Positions 21,101 through 33,489 of a stretch of DNA of 64,000 nucleotides are shown here, piece after piece (position 1 is the first letter of the stretch; the number at the start of each line of letters is the position of its first letter). The notes under the pieces were generated by a model. The model was given only the letters and a program-made list of their open reading frames with translations, was not told the DNA's origin and searched no databases. The stretch comes from Paragonimus skrjabini miyazakii (Eukaryota; Platyhelminthes; Trematoda; Plagiorchiida; Troglotrematidae). Where the stretch lies: the NCBI GenBank assembly GCA_014338405.1, contig JTDE01000449.1, positions 1-64,000 of the forward strand. Reading direction: 5' to 3'. Position numbers and translations under genes: made by a program.

Positions 21101-24100
21101 GGAGTTTCTGTAAATTCAACCCATTGTGTATACTTCTATAATTACGTAGTATTATCTGCTTCAGGAAGAGCAAGTAAGTATGTGTTGGCTGACCTTATGT
21201 CGCGCACAGCACTTGTGAACATTATCAAACAGTTACAACACTGCTGGTCAGTTGATGGCTAGCCAAAGACCCCAGTGAACCCTAAATACCTGCTATTTCA
21301 ACCGCGTTCCAGAACCAATACAATGAAAAAGAACACACATGGTGATTTGTTCAGGACTGTCCCTCATAGATCTATATTCTTTATATTCCATAGTTAAGGT
21401 TCCGATGATCGCGGTCCTTAATTCGTAGTTTTAATAAAAACAGATTGTCACTTTCCTGGAGAGTTTGCTTGTATCACTTGATCAATATCATTACCAGCTG
21501 GCCTCCCAGACGCGTCTGTTATGTCTGCTATACATCGAACATCATTAGTCGGTAGATCGTAAAACAATGTTTAGAGCCAGGATCATCGTGTGTTAATTAA
21601 ATGGCCAGAATTTAAACTCAATTTGGACTCCCTCGAACTACATTTAACATGGTTGTCGCTCACTACCGGCTTTCTGCTAAAAACGAAAACATTTCTGCAA
21701 CTATAGTTTATAGATAGAACTTTCATAAATGTTAAAATGTGATGGAGGATCTCAGTACGTTTCGGAGACGGTGATTGACGTGTCTTTTTGTAATAGCCAG
21801 GAGCTAGTTCATCATGGTGATCTGGTGTTAACTAAATAAAGTTTGTTGCCTGGTAAATTTGGTGCTTTAATCAAAACAATAGTTTGCCTGGTCCCACAAG
21901 ATAAACCTTCTGGCATTTTGCTTTGGCTTTTACCAGAAAATCTATCTTTTACTGCTTGATCAGAGGTCAGTTTTCAAGAAGACAAACGATCATTATCCAT
22001 AAAACTTGTTACGTCAGGTACTTTCTGAATCCGTTCATCTAAGATCTTGTGCTGCTAACTTCGATCCAGGGGATCACGTCTGGGTGCCTTAAAGTAATTA
22101 CATGTTCATGTTTGATCTGAATATGTCTACTCTATCGACTCAACCGAGGTATGCAAAACCCATTTTCATTTGGGCACCCGTGTTCAGAGTAATAAGTCAT
22201 CAAACAGTGCTTCTAATGGCCAACCGGAATTATTGGGTTTCTACATCGATTTGCGCAGTGCTTCAAACGAACATCAGTTACTTACCCAGAGCTTATCGTT
22301 ACCATCAGAACATCTTCCACCACGACTAACATTGGACCAGATCCCACACCCAGTTGCCTCACTGCGCTGAGACCTAATGTAGATTTACCATATAGATCGT
22401 CAACCAGATGCCTCTCAGTGAAAGACTAATTCACTAACTTAACCATCAGCAGCATACAGTGAACTGTACACATAACAAAGGGTCAAAGACTAGAATACAG
22501 TCGTGTCTATGATACAAGGGGAAAATCTAACCAACCTGGGAATCCAACATCCAGGTCATTCATGTGCTTTGTCCACTTTCTGCTGAACTGCTGGAGCATT
22601 AACGTTCATCGTTTCTTCCATGGCGCTACCGATTGCAACTTCCCCAATTTTTTCATGACTTTCAAAATCTATTGTTCCGGACATCAACCGATGGCCAGCT
22701 AAAGAGCAGGATCTTTTGGATAACAGATTTGACAATGATATGCTCATTTACACAGCTCTAGACGTGTTGCAGGAATGTGCCGAAAACAAAAAAATAGAAA
22801 ACTACTAGTCTTTGGCAAAATTAACGAATAACTACCAGCTTATATGCATTCCGAGAGGGACCATCAACCAAACCCTTGAAAACAATTTACCGCCACACAG
22901 TTAGCAGCACAACGACGGCATCTCAGAGTATTGAGGATGAAAGACAATCGCCAGCTAGGTGGAGTTCAATGTATTCATGTACAAAACTTTGTATGAAGAG
23001 GAAAACGAAAGTAGTCACAACAACACTTAATGATCGATGGAGCAGTGTCTCAGCTGGCAGTAAACCGAAGCTTCCCGAATCCTTAGATTACTGGGGTATG
23101 TCCTTAGATTATCCGGAGGTTTGTGACAACCGTCTTCAAGAGAGTGTACCTCAGTTGTATTGTAGTTTCATCGTTCCGATATCTGAAGCTGGGGTCACCA
23201 TGACATCCCGTTCCCCCGAAATATTTGTGCTAGGAACCGATCGCCCCACAACGATCAATAAGACACCATTCCCAGTAAAATCGCTTAGCTTGTTCCTTAG
23301 TTTGTTAGTAACTACTGAACGATTCCCTCGGCAGTTATGTGCTGCTCGCATAACATTGGTATCAGACATCATCAACCTGCAGATTCCATCGGGCTTTCAC
23401 ACGACATGTATTTGTTCGATGATCTTAAGAAGCTGTCATGTGATCTTTTCTAATCATTAGGCCCTTTTGCTCCCAGTCTTGCTGGCAGCAACTTAACCCC
23501 CTACACAGAGACTGAACATTTCGGATAGCGACAAGCCCCCACAGTTTTCTTGGACATTTTTACAGAGCAAACTGAAGTTCCTCATTTGTAAACATTGATA
23601 TATCTAAAGCAACTGACCATATATTCTATTACACTTTACTGAAAATAACTCAGATTCACTCATCATTTTGAACAATTACTCACGTTCAGTTTATCGATTG
23701 GCTAAATTTTATTTTGAAGACTGTAAGTACTACCCCCTAAACGTGGTGTCCGTAGAGAGGACCCTTTATCTCTTTTTTGTTATTAATGGCTTTGTTACCA
23801 CTGAACTGGTTGTCTTCGAATCACCAAGGGCGCATTATCACAGAGAACTCTGTAATCTACATAAATTTGCCTCTTGTTGTCACATGCACCTTTTAAGCCA
23901 TACTATACAAGCCTACCCGTTTTAACTGTGTATTCTTTCACACCACTACTTAGTGCATGCTGATTTACGAAGCAATCTGTTCAGTGAAACTGTAGCAAAA
24001 GCAGTAGTTGTGAATGTCTGTGAGAGTTCATCTTTAGCACTGTCGAATTTCCAACTTCCGCATAAATGGTTCGAACCGTGGTCGAGAGGTCAAAATAATA

Positions 24101-27100
24101 ATCGACGTTGCATGCCTCCCCAAGGGGAATATTTCAAAACAAAAGTTATTATTGCGAATATAAATAATATAGTCAGATTGATCATTGTTTTGTTGACCAT
24201 TCGGTATTGTCTGCTCATTGAAATTGTATGCAAAGCAGAGCTTTTTGTTTCTTCTTACGGGTGATACGATCAATGATCTGGCAATAAATGGCTTTGTGTT
24301 TAGTGTGATCGATCATTTGTCGCAACTATTATCATGATCCAGATAAATGCTCACCGCTATGTAATTAGACGATACTCTCCGTGGATCTCGAACTACACGT
24401 TGAATGATTGAAAACATTTTATTATGAAGCCAGTATAACCTGCACACTACGTGTAGAGTCCGCTTGACATAAGCTTCGGACACCTCGTATACTCCCGTGT
24501 AGTTATGGCTATTAATTTAAATTGACATTCAGTTTCATATATATTCAAGTGAACTTTAATTCGTTCGGAAACTTTCATTACGAAGTTTTGAGTGTGTTGC
24601 ATGAAAAAGCCCACGTGTACTTAACAGCATACAGAGTTGTTGATTAACCAGTATGTCATGTAAACGCATGTGAATCGATTTGTCTATCTGGCAACAATGT
24701 TACAAGGAAACATCCTTCTTTGACAGTATTATCTCTGTCAAGATGTCGACAACAATCAGTTTCCGTAATAAAAGTGGATTGCTACTAGAAACTGTGTACC
24801 GAACTTTATGGATAACAAGAATGCAAAATAAACTGTGCACATTGATACTGAAAACAGTCACAACAAAACTATTCCGCCAAAACGCTGGCACAGCCTTCAC
24901 TGGCAGCGTAGACAGACGTTTCTATAGCCTTGTTTAATCAACAGTAGTTTTCAGACCGCTTTGTAAATGGTCTGGGTTTTATGCTATTTTCATGCTAGTA
25001 AGCCTCATGTGACTGACATTTGCAGTTACCATGTGCACTATATGTCTTAAAGCTGTGGATTGATAGGTTCAGAAGAGGGAAGGAACTGGCGTTCCAACGA
25101 ATGCGACTACGCGTATGGCAAACTGGTGTACGATGCTGAATGTCCAGAGATTCTAATATACCCTAGTGAGGAGATCGATGAACATGGTGCATGTGAACCC
25201 AAAGAAACGAGTGGATTTACTATTGGAACAAGCCAAGTATATATATAAAATATCAATACATCGATATATCAAATATATACCAATTATGTTCCAATGTATC
25301 AAGAAAAGATTCAACAGCTGAAATTGTCTAGAGTACTTAGTTATCAAAAATTTTGTACTGTATGGTAAAACTGTTCATTAGTTTCAGTACAAAAGAAGGA
25401 ACAGAATAAATTAACTGAATCAGCGGCAAATATAGCACCTCATATAATCAGTTGAAATTCCCATCTCCGAGGTTAATCAATTGCACCCGATTTGTTTTAG
25501 TAGAAAAGATGTCAACGTTTTAATGGGTTTACTTCATGGAGAGTGTACTCAACTGCCCCTTCCCAGGAAGAACTGCGTTTCAACTGAGGAACTAACCACA
25601 AACCTTAACAGAGAGTAGAGGAGAAATTCTGCTTTTGGACTGGGCGAACTGGTCATGTTAGATGATACTCAGTGTGCTTGGTCTTCCTTTCAGAAATCGG
25701 GACGCTCACGTCTCCTTATTAATACTACCAGAGACTGTCAAGACAACGCTTCAATTCATGTACATTAGATAATGATAGTGTGACGATTTCTCCCAAAGTT
25801 GTTTATCTGCATTCACGGAAATGCTAATATTATCTCCCTTTTCCAATTTGCTGCATTTCATTTTTGTGATATAGAAGAGATAGAGCAAACTTGCCAGGAG
25901 AGACTATTAATGTGGAGTTCAATCACGTGATAATGCTTTTAGCTGAGACTGCTGTAAATACGGTTCAGCAAGTACTATATCAACGGAATGTTGAGAAAAA
26001 TGATGTATCTTTACGTGATCTGCTAAGGGTGGTCTAATGCATGGTCAGTAAGGGACACATTACAACAAAGTAGAATGGTACGTCATTTTAGTTAGTATAT
26101 TTTTCCTAACTAACGAACAATGCGCATTCTAGTTGGACCATTCAAACGACGCTAGTTGCGCAACTTGCGAACGGTATTTGTTATGTTGTTGCAGCACGGT
26201 TATGATTAACTTTTTAATGAAGAAGGAAATTCTTATCAATTAAGAGGTCGTATAGCTTTGTCACTGGGCGTAAGTTTCCAATGACGGCATTGAACGAACT
26301 GATCAATATTGTTTCAGCCCCAAATGTCACAAAATCGATAGCTGTGCGACTGTCCTCCGCACACGTTTTCCATCGATTTCGGATCACATTCCATGTTTGT
26401 ACCTTTGTAAAACATGCTGCGACAAAAGCACACAAAACCAATTGCCTACAACATCCAGGGTAGAACGGATATTCTTTCAATAGATGACCTGTGTGCAACA
26501 TCTGTCAGGCTGTTAATTACTGTATTTTAGTTACGTTAACCTATCATAAAGACGCACTTTGCATGGGGTATGAAAATAACAATTGTTCTATTACTCAAGT
26601 TTTCCAAACTAATGATAAAAAGGATTTTGAAAAAATTGAAATATATTGAACTATAGAATCATGGTACTTAACGAACAGGTTGCTCTAACGAAGGATATTT
26701 ATAGCTTCGACATGTCTTCCAACTACAGAATGTCCCACGTACACATTGAAATAAACTGCCTTTTACTGAAAGTTTAATTAAATGAACAGGTAAACCTGAC
26801 TATAGGTGTCTGTTTTCCTTATAATGAAGTGTACCGGTGAGCCTGAGTTTACTCCATCTCATGTCGCAAACAGTCGAAAATTGAAAATGTTTGCTGAATA
26901 ACCCGCATACTAGATGTGGATTTACAAAATGATGGTGCGCGGTTGCGTTGTTTTGCGTTAACAATGCTGTTCCACTGTTTCATCGAATTGATCAGCCACT
27001 ACCAGATAGGTTCCAAAATTCGCCAACGAAGGCATCGAACCCTTCTATCAGTGTGACTACTACTGTGACCAGAGATGAACTGATCGACAATATAAGGAGC

Positions 27101-29624
27101 GGATAAACCAAGTTTAATACTTCACGGATTTACTCTCTGGGTTGAGTATATTAAGCAGTACTGCGTTGCAGGATACGCTTTGTACAAAGTAAACTGTACT
27201 TAACGTCCAACTGCGTTAATCAAACGACTTGCCCAGAAGAGATAGTTTTGGAAGAATAGCCCCTTTGGCTCAGTGGACGCACTCGGTTTCATAGGCTTCC
27301 ATACTATCACAATGTTAACAGACCTTTGTAGATATACATCAAAAGGAAGTGTCTTTTTCACAAATTTCTCTACTAGATCGAAATTGTAGGCGGTGCAAAA
27401 TTGACATGCCAACATAAATGATGTTTTAGTCTACCCTCATTCGGGAGTGGTTGATGGAAAATTAAGAAAATGGATATATTGCAAACCTGGGGGTAAGAAA
27501 GTAATAACAATAACGGTACAATGATCAAGTTACTTGACGTGTAAGCGATACTTCCAAAATGACTAGATTACTACTGAATTCGATCCGGAGTGTAAAATTC
27601 GTATGAGGATATAAAGATTTCAGGACAATACAAAACGAGATGAAATTGTCTTGGCTATTTAAAATCAATGTGTCGAAAAAATACCATTTATAACCCACAG
27701 TCAAATCAGCACCCAGTGGACTGGCCATCTAATGGGACCGATCAATTAATTGTCTATATTATCATGCAACTCAAACCAACAGATGCGCTAACACCAATTG
27801 GAATATGGTCCATACATACAACGATGGCTCTTTTTGGTAGACTGCGTTTAATTCAGCTTGTGAATCATGCGGCTACCATGCTTATGTATACAGAATCAGC
27901 TGTGTTGTATGGGCGCACACTTTGACAGAACAGAACATATCTGATCCGCCGGGTAGATTCAAGTATACAGCCTACTCGTATTTATCGCCCTGATTGCACC
28001 GCATGGAAGTGTCGATGTTCACAAGAAACTCCAGATAACAAACTGGAATAAAATGGGTGGTGTCGAATATTACCACTATTAGAGAAACTGTCCGCTAAAC
28101 GTTGCTTATCCACGTTACAATGGGTAGGGGGTGCTCAGATATTGGTACGCCTGGTTGAACCTACGTCATATCGCTAGGTATAATTGGTTACTGAAGGAGA
28201 TCCTCGAACAATGGCATACATAAATTTCACAGCGAATTTTGGCCTCTGCACAGTAATTTGTACTCACTTGCTGAAGAAATCTGAGGACAATGAAAGTTTC
28301 CACTTTGTGACACTGAATTGTAGTTTACCGAGCAACAGGACAGTGCGGTCCATAAGAAGGTTAACCTATAGCGCACATTTTTTGATGATACACAAGCAAA
28401 CTGATCTGCGGACGTTTAGACTTAAGGCAGTTACAACGTAGTGCACAAAAGCGACTTGAACCGCTTCCCAAAACATGTACAAGTGACAAACTTCAATATT
28501 AAGCCTACAAAAAGGAGGCAATAGAGGAATGAATATGTCCATACTGCTTTTATGTGAAAGACTTTCTGGTCGTGTTCAGTGGTATTGTTAAACAGTCTTC
28601 CGCTTTTTAGGAACTACTGTGCATAGTAAAAACTGATAGGTCATATTGTCGGTTTAGCTTAATTATGACCATCAGGACTATACTCGCTGTTAATTACTTT
28701 CATTCGCTGATACCTTGCCCCTTATTTCATTGAGTCGGATTATTTTTCAATACAAACATCAACTGTGTAGGACGGGTGACATGTTAGCATCTCACAACAC
28801 AGCTTCCATATATTTCATTTCAACTACTCCCGATCGGTTTTCACTCCTACTGGAAAAAAAACGGGTTAGCCTACATTCCCGGTACAGTTAAACCCACACT
28901 GAACTAGGTTAACAGACTACATTATTCCGTCTTTTATAGAAAATATATGCTTATTCATACATGTTTATTTACGAGAATTTAATTTTGAGAGTACTATCAA
29001 TTCCGCAAGTTTTCACTGGTCGATATAGTTTTCTTCGAAACGTGATAAAACATCAGATTGCATATTATGTCACTCGTAGAATTTCGCAGCATAGATATGG
29101 CAGTGCTGTTGTTTACATTATAAATTCAAAAGGGAAAATTTATAAGGAATGCAAGCTCGCATATACACGGTAGAATGACTTATCTGTTATGATAACCCCA
29201 CTCTGTTGATAGACGGATGACTGTCGCTTAGGGTAAACCAACAAGCTACGCGAACTGAAAGGATGGGTCAGCGTTAGTCATGTGAGTGAATTTGAGAGTG
29301 CGAAACCTAATGATCTGGGGTTCAGAAGTAAGCAAGTAGAGTATGATCGAAAACCCGTTTCAAATTTGATCCGTACCTACTTACTTGACACTAGCCATCA
29401 AATAAGGCCACATAATCTTCCGAGTCATTTACAAGCATATTTAAGCCTACTCCAAAGATGTAAGTGTGCAATTGTTATCAACAGCCAACACTAGTGTCGT
29501 CAAACTCTACAACTCTATGTAATTGTAAAAATCTGTTGGGAATGACCAGAAACAGCTGTTTTCACAATTGGCTAGTTTTAGTTGAATAGTATCCTAATGA
29601 ACGTAAATATAAACGTGATACTAA
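21101..29624. other. Long stretch without recognised genes
   Basis: About 8.5 kb. The longest ORF is 194 codons (22876-23460, +), which is Ser/Thr-rich, without domain motifs and without a convincing start context. A minus ORF of 74 codons overlaps it. At 21170-21200 a frame reads KYVLADLMSRT, which recalls the end of Gypsy RNase H but is too short to call. A Cys-containing open stretch at 25060-25248 (+) is protein-like in composition but unidentified. No RT, tRNA-like or ribozyme motifs were seen. Confidence 0.4.
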
Positions 29625-29721
29625 TAAGGATTTTTGTTTTCATAACGTTTGAACATCACCCACAATTGATCGCAGCTGTCGCATTCTCATAGACTTTCTA
29701 GTCGGCCCTTTACGAAAAAAA

Positions 29722-29766
29722 GCACTAGACTCGAGTTTCGCTCTCATTGGGACTCGTCAGTAATTC
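29722..29766 (-). ncRNA. Hammerhead ribozyme, degenerate stems
   Basis: CTGACGA, GAAA and the ACTCGAGT palindrome are kept. Stem I is GAATTA against TAGTGC with a mismatch and a G-U pair. Stem II is GTCC against GAGC with a C-A mismatch. Activity is probably reduced or lost. Confidence 0.7.
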
Positions 29767-30071
29767 ATATCCTTGCCACTGCCCGGGTTAGAACTCCGGT
29801 CACGCGACGGATAAAATGTGGGTGACGTCCAATCAGTATGAAAACTAAAATCTCCCACTACTCATCAGTAGTTAAAATACCGCTAAACAAGTTATTTTTT
29901 TCTGTGATTTCAACTTGCAGAGAAGCCCTAGTCGAGGGGTCATCGATCGGAGTTAACAAGAAAGTTAGTCTTTCTCCCATCGAAATAGTAGGGTAACCTG
30001 TTCATCACTCACAAACGAAAGTGGTTGAGCACTTGCATATGATAATTCGGTCATGCCTAATGTATGGTCAA

Positions 30072-30127
30072 TGGCGCAGTGGTAAAACACGGTTACTTCA
30101 TGAACATTGTGGCCGTGGTTCTAGTCC
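30072..30127 (+). promoter_or_regulatory. tRNA-like Pol III promoter (A and B boxes)
   Basis: The A box TGGCGCAGTGGT (30072-30083) is identical to other copies. The B box is GGTTCTAGTCC (30117-30127), with one change from GGTTCAAGTCC. It reads toward the hammerhead at 30146. Confidence 0.75.
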
Positions 30128-30145
30128 CAGCAGTTGCAATGATAT

Positions 30146-30190
30146 GCACTACTGACGAGCTCTAATGAGAGGGAATTTCGAGTCCAGTGT
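30146..30190 (+). ncRNA. Hammerhead ribozyme, broken core
   Basis: Stem I 5' strand GCACTA and CTGACGA are kept. Stem II closes GCTC against GAGG, the GAAA is read as GAAT, and the 3' strand of stem I is CAGTGT. The loss of the conserved GAAA should abolish cleavage. Confidence 0.75.
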
Positions 30191-30282
30191 GTTTTCGAAA
30201 GGGGCCGACTAGAAAGTCTATGGAAGTGCGACAGCTGTGGTCAACTGCGGGTGGTGTTCATTCTATACAAACCTAATACTAA

Positions 30283-32935
30283 ACAGACAATAATTCCATC
30301 AGGTGAAACGGCTGTAGGCAGGTAATGTAAGTATGACTGCAGCAATTATATAGTTTAATATATCAAGTGACGCCAAGAAGACAACTTCTACAAAACCTGT
30401 TAGAATGGTTAAATTGATACAATTTTAATAGCTCGCGTGGGCCCTAGTTGCATATCGTAAACGTTGGAGAGGTAGCGAATGTGATTGATTTCTCAATAAT
30501 CATCACTAACATAAGGTCTAAAGCGGTCGATCCGACATCGGAGGCGGTAAGACCAGCCGATGCAAATAGTAAGAGAAAACGGCGAACGCTGTCTGAAGGA
30601 TGATTGTAAATACCATAGATATGAGTTTGTTAATTTTATAAAATACTGTACACAACTTTCTGCAGTTAAGCAATACCGGCTTGCTGTTGGTTTAGTGATG
30701 AGTAGTGCAACACACCTGATTATGTGGGAAAGAATTTATTTAGAAAAATTGGATTTCCGTTGCATTCGAACCGGTTACATGAACTCCCTACTCCCGAAAC
30801 TCTTCGTTACTCAGTGTTCGTATTTCGCGTAGTGACGTATGAATTCTGTCATTCGTTGGGAACCAAACGAACTATACGGTTTTCAGAAGCATTTTTTACC
30901 TTTCTCTTCTCTTGTTAGAAGAAAAACATCAGTGTACCCATTCGAAAACTTTACCGGATAACTCAATGACAGTATGCATATTATTCTCGGTTCATCAAAA
31001 ACTGTGGATACGTGTTCCTGTAGTTGATTTTTTGCCATTACTGATCGTACATACCGACCAAACCACACTTTTCACGAATCTTCTCCTGTCATTTCCTGTA
31101 ACGTTTTGTCTGAGAAAGAAAAGTTCTGGGTGCACTTCCCCAGAAATTTCATTCTTCTGTTCACCCAGAATTTGTGAGTTTGGTGTGCTCGCGAGGAAGT
31201 CTACCGTGTGTTTGTTCGATATACCTCAACAGAGTAGACATAGCCACTAGTGTCAATGGGCCAGCGGTTAGAACTGAATCACTATGAAAGTAATTTGGGC
31301 CACGTGAAGAGAACAACAAATTTGAAAACCTTCCAGACACCTTATTATGTATTATTATGTAAGTTTTTGTGAAACTAAGAGTTGGCCATCATGGATCGTG
31401 AAACGGGAAATGGGCTTTTTCATAAAACGTAGATTTAACCTTAACTACAAAAGATATAAATAGATTAACAACTGGTTGTGTAACTGCCATGTGACACGAC
31501 AACGAACAAAAGGTATGGTGCATATTCAAGTGCAGAGCGGTTTTTGATGGCGTTGTATGTGATCGACACATTAAATATATATATGTATATTTCCAGCGAC
31601 ACCTGTTGCAGCAAACGGTGGTCAATCGTATCAGATATCCCAGTCTGTTTCGTGTGTGTGTCAAACCAACCTAACACTGTATTTTTGTCGTTGTGTTTTC
31701 CGCTTTTTAATGGTCTGTAACTTTGAATGCTCAACCGAACTTCAAGATATTCGACTTCATTAGTTATATGGCAAAACATGTTAGTGTAACTTATCTTGAC
31801 AGTTTTTGGTATTCTTATCTTACTGCTGAACACGTGCCGTTGTGGCCACTTCTACATCCCGCATGTGTACACCATTTTCATGCCTGGAACTCTGTTTCAT
31901 ACAGATTAAATGTTTCGTTAATTTTTTACCTGTGTATTGGCTTGCACGTCAACATGATATACCGGGCTACTTGTGAGTAACAAAATACAGTTTTTCACCC
32001 GGAGGGTCATGCGTTGTCTATGGCATTAGTAACAGCTGCTCGAATCGGCGCGTACAATACTTTAATAGTACCTTAAAACTGGCATCGTGCTACATTAATA
32101 TATTCATTCATCTCTGATCTTTAACCTCATGGGCCCCATTGGTCTAGTTCTGTATACAGTTCAATAAAACGTTCGTTTACAAGTTACTTAGACTTATTTT
32201 CAAGTCGATTCACATGTGCTGCGCATGTAGCTGTCCAAGTACCTTCAACTGAGTTTGTTCATTCCAGTCCAGTAATTCTTGCCTAATCACCTCCAGTTGT
32301 GAATAAAATAATGAAGCGGAATTTTCCGCCAAAGTGGGCGGTTTAAAGGTATTTATGGGGTTAGACCTGCAAACTTGATTACCCTGCTAGCTTCTTCCTG
32401 GATATTTTTGTCGTATATTCACTCTTCGGCAGGTTATTAAAGAAATTTTAAATATTTGTGTTAGTTCTACCTACTGCGTGAATATCAACATGCCTCAGCA
32501 TAGACGCGATAATTATAGGATGTTATGTGCTTCCGTTCACATGGACCGATTTTACTGCCTGAGTTTGTCATTGAGAAACAAACGTGGAACAGTCTATCAA
32601 AAATACGACTGGACTGCTAGAAAGCGTCATACAGGATGAACGGTAGTAAGTGAGAAGCAAAACAAAACGAATATGTATATTCCTGTTCCAATTCGTATAA
32701 ATATTTGTTCGTTGCTCGGTCAGATGACCGACCTAGCTAACATTATCCAACGTTGGAAATTCAAACATTACCGAACAATCATATTGCGAGAGATCTTGTA
32801 ACATTCGAACACTGATTACGAGACCGTTCAAGTTAACGGTTTCCGAGCCTAACGTGTGGACTGCTAAGTGTGTTATCGCAGTGAAGGCATTGTAACTTAC
32901 ACAAGCCATTTAAGATGTCAAACAATGACTATTAT
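30283..32935. other. No confident feature
   Basis: ORFs of up to 122 codons (31465-31833, -) carry no motif I recognise. A short TA-rich run occurs near 31567-31585. No other repeat family was seen. Confidence 0.35.
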
Positions 32936-33011
32936 GGATTGAACATCACCCACAATTGATCGCAGCTGTCGCATTCCCATAGACTTTCCAGTCGGCCCCT
33001 TTCGAAAAGAA

Positions 33012-33056
33012 GCACTAGACTCGAGTTTCGCTCTCATTAGAGCTCGTCATTAATCA
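33012..33056 (-). ncRNA. Hammerhead ribozyme, core mutated by junction
   Basis: On the minus strand stem II, GAAA and the palindrome are intact. The first core segment reads ATGACGA, with the conserved C lost, and the 5' strand of stem I is TGATTA, which does not pair well with TAGTGC. The sequence switches here from ribozyme to central region. Confidence 0.7.
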
Positions 33057-33114
33057 CATACCGCTCAACAAGTCAATGATTTCTGTGATTTCAACTTGCA
33101 GAGAAGTCCTAGTC

Positions 33115-33264
33115 NNNNNNNNNNNNNNNNNNNNNNNNNNNNNNNNNNNNNNNNNNNNNNNNNNNNNNNNNNNNNNNNNNNNNNNNNNNNNNNNNNNNNN
33201 NNNNNNNNNNNNNNNNNNNNNNNNNNNNNNNNNNNNNNNNNNNNNNNNNNNNNNNNNNNNNNNN
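33115..33264. other. Assembly gap (150 N) at centre of a palindrome
   Basis: The gap lies exactly where two inverted arms meet, which suggests that a hairpin or collapsed repeat blocked assembly. Confidence 1.
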
Positions 33265-33322
33265 GACTAGGACTTCTCTGCAAGTTGAAATCACAGAAAT
33301 CATTGACTTGTTGAGCGGTATG

Positions 33323-33367
33323 TGATTACTGATGAGCTCTAATGAGAGCGAAACTCGAGTCTATTGC
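33323..33367 (+). ncRNA. Hammerhead ribozyme, intact core but unpaired stem I
   Basis: CTGATGA, stem II GCTC/GAGC, GAAA and ACTCGAGT are all present. The 5' stem I strand is TGATTA, brought in from the central region, against TATTGC. Cleavage is unlikely without another partner strand. Confidence 0.7.
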
Positions 33368-33489
33368 TTCTTTTCGAAAGGGGCCGACTGGAAAGTCTAT
33401 GGGAATGCGACAGTTGCGATCAATTGTGGGTAATGTTCAATCCATATGAAAATCAAAATTCTCTACTACTCGTCATTAATTACTATTAT

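Larger units (their letters stand above)
29625..30268. mobile_element. Composite inverted ribozyme element, copy 4 (older)
   Basis: The left part (about 29636-29806) is minus-strand tail, hammerhead and B box. After about 29810 the sequence is plus-strand: tail remnant GTGGGTGACG, AAATCTCCCACTACTCATCAG, central region, A box, B box, hammerhead and tail to about 30268. As in copy 3, the same element end faces out on both sides. A candidate imperfect target duplication is AAACGTGATACTAA (29611-29624) and AAACCTAATACTAA (30269-30282), 12 of 14 identical. Many substitutions place it older than copies 3 and 7. Confidence 0.82.
32936..33481. mobile_element. Composite ribozyme element, copy 5: near-perfect palindrome with N gap at its centre
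   Basis: The left arm (about 32938-33114) and right arm (33265 to about 33442) are reverse complements over about 177 bases with only a handful of differences. Each arm carries, from outside in, the tail, a hammerhead and then the end of the central region (ATCACAGAAATCATTGACTT in the right arm). The tRNA-like part is absent from both visible arms and may lie in the gap. ACTATTAT before (32928-32935) and after (33482-33489) is a candidate target duplication. Confidence 0.85.

Noticed and set aside
22660..22800. Short stretch with YTALDVLQE resembling a trafficking-complex (TRAPP) subunit
   Set aside because: The similarity covers only a few residues, and stops lie on both sides.
22876..23460. 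194-codon ORF as a host gene
   Set aside because: No domain, low-complexity Ser/Thr composition and no supporting exon structure. A chance ORF is likely.
33065..33314. Identical short ORFs on opposite strands around the N run
   Set aside because: They are mirror images caused by the palindrome and run through N. Not genes.
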